Below, in pieces: positions 6,885 to 13,035 of a stretch of DNA of 15,230 nt (position 1 is the first letter of the stretch; every line of letters begins with the position of its first letter). The notes beneath the pieces are model-generated. The model made no database searches. It was not told the DNA's origin and was given only the letters and a program-made list of their open reading frames with translations. The stretch is from Planctomycetaceae bacterium (GTDB lineage: Bacteria; Planctomycetota; Phycisphaerae; Phycisphaerales; SM1A02), in NCBI GenBank assembly GCA_002684315.1, contig NYVB01000075.1:32611-47840 (forward strand), given 5' to 3'. Position numbers and translations under genes: made by a program.

Positions 6885-8129
6885 TCATTCACTCTCTAGA
6901 ACCTGTGCATTTTGAAGGATCTGCCAGCCGACATCTCGAAACGCCGGAAAACGTCCCATGGTGCCGGTGATCACTCGGATGTCCTCATCGTCGAGGGGCC
7001 ACGGTTCCTGTGAAACACCCTGGATGTCGGCTTGCTGGCGTCTGAAGTGTTCGAGCGTGAAGGCTCGTTCGCGCATCGACCAGTTCCCAAGGCACTCACC
7101 AATTTCGATCGCCTTGTTGGTGAAGACCGCCATGTGGCGGTGCATGTCGTCTCCCGAGAGATGTCTGAGAGCGATGTTGCAGCCGAAGATCGCCCACCAT
7201 CCCCAGCTTTCGAGTTCGATGTCCGGTGTCACTCTTGAGGGATCCACGACTTCATCGAGTCCTTCGAGAATTCGTTTGACCGCATCACCCGGAGTCACCT
7301 CGCCGTCGGCGGCGCCGACTTCAATGAGCGCACCCCGACAGACGTTTCGAAGCCCCCGGTAGTAGGGTTCGTCGAACTCCGTGTTCAATTCGTCGTACAT
7401 CTCGAGCGCACTGGAAAGATCTTCACGAGAATTCGTCGCAAGAGTCTTGAGACGTTCATCGGATTCCGACATCATTCTGCGAATCGAATTGCCTCGAACG
7501 AATCTCAGGAATGCGAAACGCGCCTTTTCATTTCGCTCCGTCCTGTCGACGGTGCCTATCTGAGAAATCAATTCACTCGCGATCGATTTCGCTTCGACCA
7601 GGTGCCAGAGCGTGTAATGCGCGTTCGCGAGATTGATGTGCAGCATGAACCGAGTGGAATCAGGTATGCCCGGTTCGGTGATCGCGGCTTGTATGGCGCG
7701 AAGGGCGTTGGCGTATCGACCAAGGCCGTTGTATCCACCTGCCATGCGGTTGAAGGCGATCGCCCTCTGTTTCGGAGTCTCCGCCTTCGAAAGCATGGTC
7801 TTCGACAGATCGATCATGTCGTTCCACCGAGCTGCTCGATGCGCCTCGTACACTGCCTTGTCCATCACCTCGAATGAACACTCAGCGCGCTGGTCGTCGG
7901 GCGAAGGAAAATCGTGGCATACGGATTCAGCCACATCTCCAATCGTCCAATCGAGTGCTTCGGCGATTCCAGCAATGAGATCCAGTTTCGGATTTCCGCT
8001 TTGTGGAATGATTTTGGTCGGATCCCGCCGGAGAGCGGTGCTCAGCTCTCCCTTGGTCCATCCACGGTAGACGCGTGCCAGATCGACGAATCGACCCAGA
8101 CGCTCTCGTTGGTGCGTTACAGCTTCCAT
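6885..8129 (-). CDS. XRE-like HTH transcriptional regulator with TPR-like helical repeat domain (paralogue B)
   Basis: 414 aa. Residues about 10-62 form a helix-turn-helix unit: VDLARVYRGWTKGELSTAL, then RDPTKIIPQSGNPKLD as the turn and recognition segment, then IAEALDWTIGDVAESV. Residues about 85-400 are alpha-helical with TPR-like pairs (e.g. AIAFNRMAGGYNGLGRYANA and FMLHINLANAHYTLWHLVEA). That architecture is typical of regulators that bind a ligand or peptide in the repeat solenoid; the ligand here is unknown. It aligns end to end with the gene upstream (shared RGN, VTP-DA, SW-WW and GW-IL landmarks). ATG 8129 has only a weak GGAG 11 bases away. It probably forms an operon with the secreted protein 16 bases downstream. 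DNA-binding role is inferred from the fold pattern. Confidence 0.75.
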   Translation of the reverse strand: MEAVTHQRERLGRFVDLARVYRGWTKGELSTALRRDPTKIIPQSGNPKLDLIAGIAEALDWTIGDVAESVCHDFPSPDDQRAECSFEVMDKAVYEAHRAARWNDMIDLSKTMLSKAETPKQRAIAFNRMAGGYNGLGRYANALRAIQAAITEPGIPDSTRFMLHINLANAHYTLWHLVEAKSIASELISQIGTVDRTERNEKARFAFLRFVRGNSIRRMMSESDERLKTLATNSREDLSSALEMYDELNTEFDEPYYRGLRNVCRGALIEVGAADGEVTPGDAVKRILEGLDEVVDPSRVTPDIELESWGWWAIFGCNIALRHLSGDDMHRHMAVFTNKAIEIGECLGNWSMRERAFTLEHFRRQQADIQGVSQEPWPLDDEDIRVITGTMGRFPAFRDVGWQILQNAQVLESE

Positions 8130-8181
8130 TTCTTTCAGGTCTCCAGTTGAATGTCACAATGGTCATCATCATGTCGGTGCG

Positions 8182-8206
8182 AAAATCCACCGCCCCACAG
8201 GTGGAT
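8182..8206 (-). terminator. Possible intrinsic terminator between the two HTH-repeat genes
   Basis: A perfect 7-base stem, ATCCACC (8185-8191) against GGTGGAT (8200-8206), with an eight-base loop, followed on the minus strand by TTTTC. The short stem makes it a weak or partial terminator, so the downstream regulator may be partly read through from the upstream one. Confidence 0.45.
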
Positions 8207-8240
8207 GGTGCTTCGTCCGGCATCTGGCCCCGCAGCACAA

Positions 8241-9617
8241 TCACGCTCGAACGAATCCCTTTCGCCAGGTTCGTGGATCCATGCTTTTTGCCCGATCAAG
8301 TGTTCCGGTTTCCCGAAGAATCCGCCAGCCAGGCTCCATGAAGCTGTTTTGCGCTCCCATGGTTTTCACGAATAATTCGAGTTCCATGGGTTCCATGTGC
8401 CATGCGATCGCACGCGCACCAGTGTGGCGAGACCCCTCCCATGCCCGAAACCAGAGCAGATAGGCGCTCGCTCTCAGAAGGCTTTCTTCCGGTCGGGAAC
8501 TGAACATGATGGCCTTGCGTGCCAGGTCATGAGTCTTCTCCCACCGTGGCCCAGGTCCGTGATCCCGCCCTGCGATTCGGGCTCCGATGAGACACCACCA
8601 TGACCAGGCGCGTCGAGTCACGTCTTTCAGGAGTCCTTCCTCGAGATCTGCGCTCGCGATACGAAGTGTCGCTTCGATCGTGTGAATGGCATCGGTCGGT
8701 GTGACCGTCCCAAGTTCAGTGTCCAGTTCGAGAATCGCGCCGATCGCCACCGTTCTTTCATCCAGACTGCTGTTCGATGATTTCTTTTCGAGTTGCAGGA
8801 ATCTCAGCAGATCCTCGCGAGCCACGGCAAGCTCCTTGATTGAAACTCCACGTTCGATGCTTTCTCGTACGGCATTTCCTCTGATGTATCGCGCGGAAGC
8901 TTCGGCTTCATCGAGTCCGGCGCGATCCCGCCTCGTGTCAGCGGCAATCATGCCCAGGACGTCCGTGGCAATCGTTCGTGCTTCGATGTGATGATGCAAT
9001 CCCATGTGCGCTCGGCAAAGATCGATCTTCAGTTCCAATCGTGCGGTGAAATCAAGGCCGCTCTGACCGAGGCCATTTCGAAAACTGATCAATGAACCGC
9101 TCGGATCACCCATCTGCATCTGAACTCTGCCGATCATCTGCAGCGCGATCGAACGTTCATGACCATCGTGCGCGTGCCGGTACATCATCCCGGAGACAGT
9201 TCCGCACAAACTCGTCCTGTCGCTCTTTTCAAGACGACTTGAGATCCTGCGCAGGTCTTCGAACCGCCTGCGTCTTCCGAGCAGCCGGGTTTGGATGGTG
9301 GCATGTTGAGGATGTTGAGCATGTTTATTGGGCGGCCCTCCCCGCAGTGCATTCACCACGTCCTTCACCGTCCATTCAAGGACGCCGGCGAGAGCATCGA
9401 CCATGTCCAACTTCGGATTTCCCGTCGGTGGAATGACTCTGGTCTTGTCTCTGCCCACGACATCCGCGAGTTCCTTCACGCCGAAGTTCGCGTATATCCT
9501 CGCGAGTTCCACCACGCCAGAGAGCCTTCTTCTCCTCAGGATGCACTCGAGCCGTTGCTCCGGCTTCATCTGCATCTTCGGGGTCGCTCGGATCTTCGTG
9601 TCATCGAGTGCCGGCAT
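8241..9617 (-). CDS. XRE-like HTH transcriptional regulator with TPR-like helical repeat domain (paralogue A)
   Basis: 458 aa from ATG 9617. A basic N-tail (LECILRRRRLSG) leads to the HTH unit at about residues 35-85: VVELARIYANFGVKELADVV, then RDKTRVIPPTGNPKLD and LAGVLEWTVKDVVNAL. Residues about 100-450 are helical, TPR-like, with HHHIEARTIATDVLG, RYIRGNAVRESI, TVTPTDAIHTIEATL, RAWSWWCLIGARIAG and PGWRILRETGTL, each having a counterpart in the downstream paralogue. The frame also contains ATG 9638, but AGGAG five bases before ATG 9617 decides the start. It is divergent from the small zinc-ribbon gene and separated from paralogue B by 111 bases containing a weak terminator. Role as a transcription factor is inferred; target and ligand are unknown. 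Confidence 0.75.
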   Translation of the reverse strand: MPALDDTKIRATPKMQMKPEQRLECILRRRRLSGVVELARIYANFGVKELADVVGRDKTRVIPPTGNPKLDMVDALAGVLEWTVKDVVNALRGGPPNKHAQHPQHATIQTRLLGRRRRFEDLRRISSRLEKSDRTSLCGTVSGMMYRHAHDGHERSIALQMIGRVQMQMGDPSGSLISFRNGLGQSGLDFTARLELKIDLCRAHMGLHHHIEARTIATDVLGMIAADTRRDRAGLDEAEASARYIRGNAVRESIERGVSIKELAVAREDLLRFLQLEKKSSNSSLDERTVAIGAILELDTELGTVTPTDAIHTIEATLRIASADLEEGLLKDVTRRAWSWWCLIGARIAGRDHGPGPRWEKTHDLARKAIMFSSRPEESLLRASAYLLWFRAWEGSRHTGARAIAWHMEPMELELFVKTMGAQNSFMEPGWRILRETGTLDRAKSMDPRTWRKGFVRA

Positions 9618-9622
9618 GGAAT

Positions 9623-9627
9623 CTCCT
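9623..9627 (-). promoter_or_regulatory. Shine-Dalgarno that decides the start of paralogue A
   Basis: AGGAG on the minus strand, five bases before ATG 9617. The alternative ATG 9638 has no such site. Confidence 0.65.
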
Positions 9628-9738
9628 GTCGTGCGCATCCTTCGTCTTCGCGGCCATGGTGGTGCCCCGGCGAGACGAACCGTCTTCTCATCCCCATCAT
9701 GATGCGGCTTTTCCTCGTCATCCCGGCTGCATGCTGCG

Positions 9739-9767
9739 TTTATTCAGGACTTTTCAGCAGGTATCAA
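9739..9767 (-). promoter_or_regulatory. Putative sigma-70-like promoter of the HTH-repeat block
   Basis: On the minus strand, TTGATA (9767-9762), a 17-base spacer and AATAAA (9744-9739), matching 5 of 6 and 4 of 6 consensus bases. It would give an untranslated leader of about 115 bases before ATG 9617. It is the best promoter-like pair in the 9618-9815 divergent region. Confidence 0.35.
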
Positions 9768-9815
9768 GATTCTCCATCCGGGGAGAGTCACATCGATTTC
9801 GCATGTGATTGTGCG

Positions 9816-10088
9816 ATGATCACGTTCATGCACTGCCATGCCTGTCACAGCGACCTGCGTCGCGCGCCCTCGACGACCTGTCCCGAGTGTGGTCGTCTCT
9901 TCGACCCGGCCGACACGCGCACCGACTCACGTCGTCGTCGCCAGAGTCTGCTGTTTGGTCTTCTTCTTCCGATCACCCTCACCGCCCTCGCGATCACCAC
10001 CATCTGGTTCTTCAGTCAAGGGATGTCGCTTCAAACCACTTCGGATCCCGGCGACGCTTCATCGAACTCGGTCGATCACTTCGAGTAG
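9816..10088 (+). CDS. Small zinc-ribbon membrane protein
   Basis: 90 aa. MITFMHCHACHSDLRR supplies C7 and C10 and TTCPECGRLFDP supplies C22 and C25, a compact four-cysteine zinc ribbon. A basic stretch (DSRRRRQS) precedes one transmembrane helix (about 45-66), and a Ser/Asp-rich tail ends the protein. The basic flank suggests the ribbon faces the cytosol. ATG 9816 and ATG 9828 (86 aa, starting MHCHACHSD) are both possible; neither has a ribosome site. The open frame extends far upstream to 9291, but that part is antisense to paralogue A and carries no recognisable domain. Its stop overlaps the convergent UMP-CMP kinase-like gene by 13 bases. Such small ribbon-plus-helix proteins are frequent and uncharacterised in Planctomycetota. 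Confidence 0.65.
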   Translation: MITFMHCHACHSDLRRAPSTTCPECGRLFDPADTRTDSRRRRQSLLFGLLLPITLTALAITTIWFFSQGMSLQTTSDPGDASSNSVDHFE

Positions 10089-11113
10089 GGCTTGCGACCG
10101 AGCAGGACTTCCGAACGCTCGCTCAGTGGTCGGGTGGTCCATGCATCTTCGGTGTGTTCGGACAGATGCTTGACCACGAGCTTGTAGACCGATTCCCGAT
10201 CCTGACCCGTGTCGATCTCGACGCACCGATTCCTGCTCTTGAAGAGTTCGACGGTGGGAAGTGTCACTGCCTTGAACGTGTCGAATCGCTGTTTCAGACT
10301 CTCGCGGTTGTCGTCCTTGCGTCCCGAATACTTCGCTCGACTCAGTATTCTTTGTTCAAGCACCGCATACGGGCACTCGAAATACAACATCTTCGGCAGC
10401 TCACGTTCCTCTCCGAAGACGTCATGCCAGGCTTTCAGGTTCGAAAGTGATCTTGGAAAACCATCGATCAGGAAATTGTTCCTGCCCGTCATTCTCGTGA
10501 CCTTGTCCATCGCGTCCTTCAGCAAGGTGACGACGATCTCATCCGAGACGAGGTTGCCCGCGGCGATCAGTTCATCCATCGCACGCGCTCTCGGCCCTCC
10601 GGCCTCCATCTCTGCGCGAAGAAGATCTCCCGAGGAAAGGTGGGTCCACCCGAGCTGGGCCTGTGCGAGCTCGCACATGGTGCCCTTGCCCGCTCCGGGT
10701 CCGCCCAGAACGAACACGACGTTCGGTTCAGGGCACGGTTCCCTCGGGTCGCAGTGGTGGATCACGACCTTTGGTGCAGGTGCCACGCCCTTCTTGTAGA
10801 CATGCCATGCCCTGTCGGTGGGTGGCATGTCGTCTTCGCAGGTGATGTCGTAGGCCAGATGTCCGTCCAGTCGACAGATCCGCCATGATCGGTAGCTGTT
10901 GGAATAGGACAATGAAGGGGACCGTTCACTTCTGCCATCCGCTCGATCCCACGCCATTCTTCCATTCCAGTACCCCGCACTCGAAATCGTCCCGGAATCG
11001 CTCTCAGTTGGCGGTGCGGTCGAGGGTACGAAGAGGCCGTCGACTTCCGGGATGCCCGCTCCAGACAGCTCGATGAAGAAGGTGTTCGGCTTCAGGGCGA
11101 GCGTGGGGTCCAT
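10076..11113 (-). CDS. Eukaryotic-type UMP-CMP kinase-like nucleoside monophosphate kinase with unusual N-terminal domain
   Basis: 345 aa from ATG 11113. Residues about 128-320 are an adenylate-kinase-fold NMP kinase: P-loop LGGPGAGKGT (136-145), THLSSGDLLRAE, IVVTLLKDAMD, FLIDGFPRSLSN (214-225), and a short lid with SGRKDDNRESLKQR (263-276). The last motif and the short lid are diagnostic of eukaryotic UMP-CMP kinases rather than bacterial cmk or pyrH. The expected reaction is UMP or CMP to the diphosphate; adenylate specificity is not excluded. Residues 1-125 hold an extra domain (IELSGAGIPEVDGLFVPS, GYWNGRMAWDR, SLSYSNSYRSWRIC, AYDITCEDDMPP, AWHVYKKG) that I do not see in ordinary NMP kinases. 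About 25 residues follow the kinase. AAGGA four bases upstream fixes the start; the longer frame to ATG 11302 would run through the lpdA terminator. Confidence 0.85.
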   Translation of the reverse strand: MDPTLALKPNTFFIELSGAGIPEVDGLFVPSTAPPTESDSGTISSAGYWNGRMAWDRADGRSERSPSLSYSNSYRSWRICRLDGHLAYDITCEDDMPPTDRAWHVYKKGVAPAPKVVIHHCDPREPCPEPNVVFVLGGPGAGKGTMCELAQAQLGWTHLSSGDLLRAEMEAGGPRARAMDELIAAGNLVSDEIVVTLLKDAMDKVTRMTGRNNFLIDGFPRSLSNLKAWHDVFGEERELPKMLYFECPYAVLEQRILSRAKYSGRKDDNRESLKQRFDTFKAVTLPTVELFKSRNRCVEIDTGQDRESVYKLVVKHLSEHTEDAWTTRPLSERSEVLLGRKPYSK

Positions 11114-11117
11114 GGTT

Positions 11118-11122
11118 TCCTT
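11118..11122 (-). promoter_or_regulatory. Shine-Dalgarno that decides the start of the UMP-CMP kinase-like gene
   Basis: AAGGA on the minus strand, four bases before ATG 11113. It supports the short reading frame over ATG 11302. Confidence 0.6.
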
Positions 11123-11261
11123 CTCGGAGACGATCGTGAGGGGCGTTGTGACGGCTCTGCTTCGGGCGGATCCAATCCGCATTCCAGTCAAGTGTACCGC
11201 CGCTCGGATGCTCGGCGCACCCGGGTGGACCACGTTTTTTCCAGCATCACGAACCCGGATG

Positions 11262-11293
11262 AAAACCGGGCGGCCCTGGTCGGGTCGCCCGGT
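11262..11293 (-). terminator. Intrinsic terminator downstream of lpdA
   Basis: An 11-base GC-rich stem with one G-U pair (11265-11275 against 11283-11293) and a seven-base loop, followed on the minus strand by TTTTC. It separates lpdA from the kinase gene and so argues that the kinase has its own promoter in 11114-11261. Confidence 0.75.
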
Positions 11294-11303
11294 CGCTTTC
11301 ATG

Positions 11304-11329
11304 TGATTCTTCGATTCAATTGAGAATCA
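11304..11329 (-). other. Inverted repeat between the lpdA stop and its terminator
   Basis: TGATTCT (11304-11310) pairs with AGAATCA (11323-11329), with a 12-base loop. It has no T-run, so it is more likely a 3'-end stabilising hairpin than a terminator. Confidence 0.3.
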
Positions 11330-11345
11330 TCGCCACGTGCATCGA

Positions 11346-12830
11346 TCATCCGTGGATCAGTCGTCCTTCGGTCGCCAGTGTCGCCTCGTGCATGCTTTCG
11401 GCCATCGTGGGATGTGCGTGCATGGTGGAGATGATGTCTTCGGCGGTCGCTTCCAATCGAATCGCAAGTCCCATTTCAGCGATCAGCTCGCTGGCATCTT
11501 CGCCGATGATGTGCGCACCCAGGATCTCCCCGTAGGGCTTGCTGGTGATGACCTTGACCAGGCCTTCGGTCTTGCCGACCGCGATCGCCTTGCCGTGCGC
11601 CTTCAACTGGTAGGTGCCGACGTTGTACTCGACGCCCTTTTCCTTGCAGGCACGTTCGGTCATGCCGATCGATGCGACCTGCGGTGAACAGTAGGTGCAT
11701 GCGGGGATGGCGTCGTAGTCGATGGGGACCACGTGGTGTCCTGCGATGTGTTCCACGCAGGCCACGGCTTCTTCCGATCCGACGTGTGCGAGCCAGGGTG
11801 CGCCGATGACGTCACCGATCGCGAAGATGCCGGGAACCGAAGTGGCGTAGGTCGGGTCCTGACTCTCCCGGTAGTCGGTCCAGATGTGGCCCTTCTCGAC
11901 GCGAAGTCCCAGAGCTTCGTCGAACAGCCCGTCGAAGCGGCCGTGGACGCCGATGGCGACCAGAACGCGTTCGCACTCGATGGTCTCATCCTTGCCCTTG
12001 TCGTCTCCGGCGGGAGCGACTGTCACCTTCACGCCTGATTTTCCGGTCTTGATGTCCTTGACGGTGGTCCCGTTGCGGAACTCGATGCCTTGCTTCTTGA
12101 ATGCCTTCAGTGCGACCTTCGAGACGTCGTCGTCTTCGGCGGGGAGGATCCGGTCGAGCATCTCCACGACCGTGACCTTGGTGCCGAATGCGTTGAAGAA
12201 GTATGCGAACTCCATGCCGATCGCGCCTGATCCGACGATCACCATCGACTTCGGGCATTCTGGAATCGTCAGTGCGTGATAGCTCGAGATGATCTTCTCG
12301 CCGTCGCACGGGGCGAACGGGAGTTCATTGGGTGCCGCACCGGTCGCGACCATCACGTTGTCCGCGGTGAGCGTTCCCGAGTTCTTGCCACCGGTGCCCG
12401 TGTAGTAGTCATCATCGGCTTCGGAGATCTCGACCGTGCATGGCGTGGCCGAGGTGCGACCACTGGTGATCTTGGCATGACCTTCGTAATGGTCGATCTT
12501 GTTCTTCTTGAAGAGGAACCCGACGCCGCTGTTCAGGCTGCCGGTGATCTCGCGACTTCGCCCCATCACCTTGTCCCAGTCCACGGTGACGGCGGCGGGG
12601 TCGATGTTGATTCCCCATTCCGATCCATGGGTGACGGCCTCCTGATAGAGCTCCGCACCGTGAAGCAACGCCTTGGTCGGGATGCAGCCCCAGTTGAGAC
12701 AGACACCTCCCAGCTTGCCGCGTTCCACGCAGGCGACCTTGAGCCCCAGCTGAGCAGCCCGAATGGCTCCTACATATCCGCCAGGTCCGCTTCCGATCAC
12801 GATCAGGTCGTAGTGCTTGCTCTGAGCCAT
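11346..12830 (-). CDS. lpdA: Dihydrolipoyl dehydrogenase (E3)
   Basis: FAD enzyme that reoxidises dihydrolipoyl groups with NAD+ in the pyruvate, 2-oxoglutarate or branched-chain dehydrogenase complexes or the glycine cleavage system; cytosolic. 494 aa. FAD-binding DLIVIGSGPGGYVGAIRAAQ (8-27), redox disulfide GGVCLNWGCIPTK (C44, C49), a second GSGAIGMEFAYFF NAD-binding motif, FAIGDVIG before the interface domain, and active-site HPTMAE with H473 and E478. All catalytic residues are present. It is slightly longer than the usual 460-475 aa; an acidic, Gly-rich insertion around ADDDYYTGTGGKNSG accounts for part of that. ATG 12830 is chosen because it begins right at the FAD motif; an upstream frame to 12908 is open but carries no domain. 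No E1/E2 genes are adjacent; a terminator follows. Divergent from the histidine kinase. Confidence 0.97.
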   Translation of the reverse strand: MAQSKHYDLIVIGSGPGGYVGAIRAAQLGLKVACVERGKLGGVCLNWGCIPTKALLHGAELYQEAVTHGSEWGINIDPAAVTVDWDKVMGRSREITGSLNSGVGFLFKKNKIDHYEGHAKITSGRTSATPCTVEISEADDDYYTGTGGKNSGTLTADNVMVATGAAPNELPFAPCDGEKIISSYHALTIPECPKSMVIVGSGAIGMEFAYFFNAFGTKVTVVEMLDRILPAEDDDVSKVALKAFKKQGIEFRNGTTVKDIKTGKSGVKVTVAPAGDDKGKDETIECERVLVAIGVHGRFDGLFDEALGLRVEKGHIWTDYRESQDPTYATSVPGIFAIGDVIGAPWLAHVGSEEAVACVEHIAGHHVVPIDYDAIPACTYCSPQVASIGMTERACKEKGVEYNVGTYQLKAHGKAIAVGKTEGLVKVITSKPYGEILGAHIIGEDASELIAEMGLAIRLEATAEDIISTMHAHPTMAESMHEATLATEGRLIHG

Positions 12831-13025
12831 ATCTGTGTCCACCGTCGTCAATTTGAGAGAAAAGCTCGATTCGGGCGCTCCGGATCGAGAGGGGAAGGAT
12901 TCTAGCATCGAGGAAGGGGGGTGCGGTCTCGAGATTCCTCAGGAAGCCATGGATCGGGTCGAAGTCGGGCCCCCAAAGAGCCGATTCGAGCTTCTGAGAG
13001 GCCATCTGGCCTCATCAATGCTTCC

Positions 13026-13030
13026 GGAGG
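13026..13030 (+). promoter_or_regulatory. Shine-Dalgarno that decides the start of the hybrid histidine kinase
   Basis: GGAGG five bases before ATG 13036. The same frame is open back to 12835 and includes ATG 12949 and ATG 13018, but those have no comparable site. Confidence 0.65.
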
Positions 13031-13035
13031 AATCC

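Noticed and set aside
6422..9617. Regulator pair plus small protein as a toxin-antitoxin or phage immunity region
   Set aside because: No integrase, terminase, nuclease, toxin fold or attachment repeats are visible, and the small product is exported rather than cytosolic.
10209..10799. Plus-strand open frame of 196 codons opposite the UMP-CMP kinase-like gene
   Set aside because: The minus strand carries the P-loop, lid and base-binding motifs in order, so the plus frame is incidental.
11170..11200. TTGACT near a TACACT on the minus strand as a promoter for the kinase gene
   Set aside because: The two hexamers abut each other and no -10 lies 16-18 bases from TTGACT, so no valid pair is formed.
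11114..11302. Extension of the UMP-CMP kinase-like protein to ATG 11302
   Set aside because: The extra 63 codons run through a strong terminator hairpin and lack domain character, while AAGGA precedes ATG 11113.
12276..12905. Plus-strand open frame of 209 codons opposite lpdA
   Set aside because: It is a shadow of the FAD and disulfide region of lpdA; no domain or start signal.
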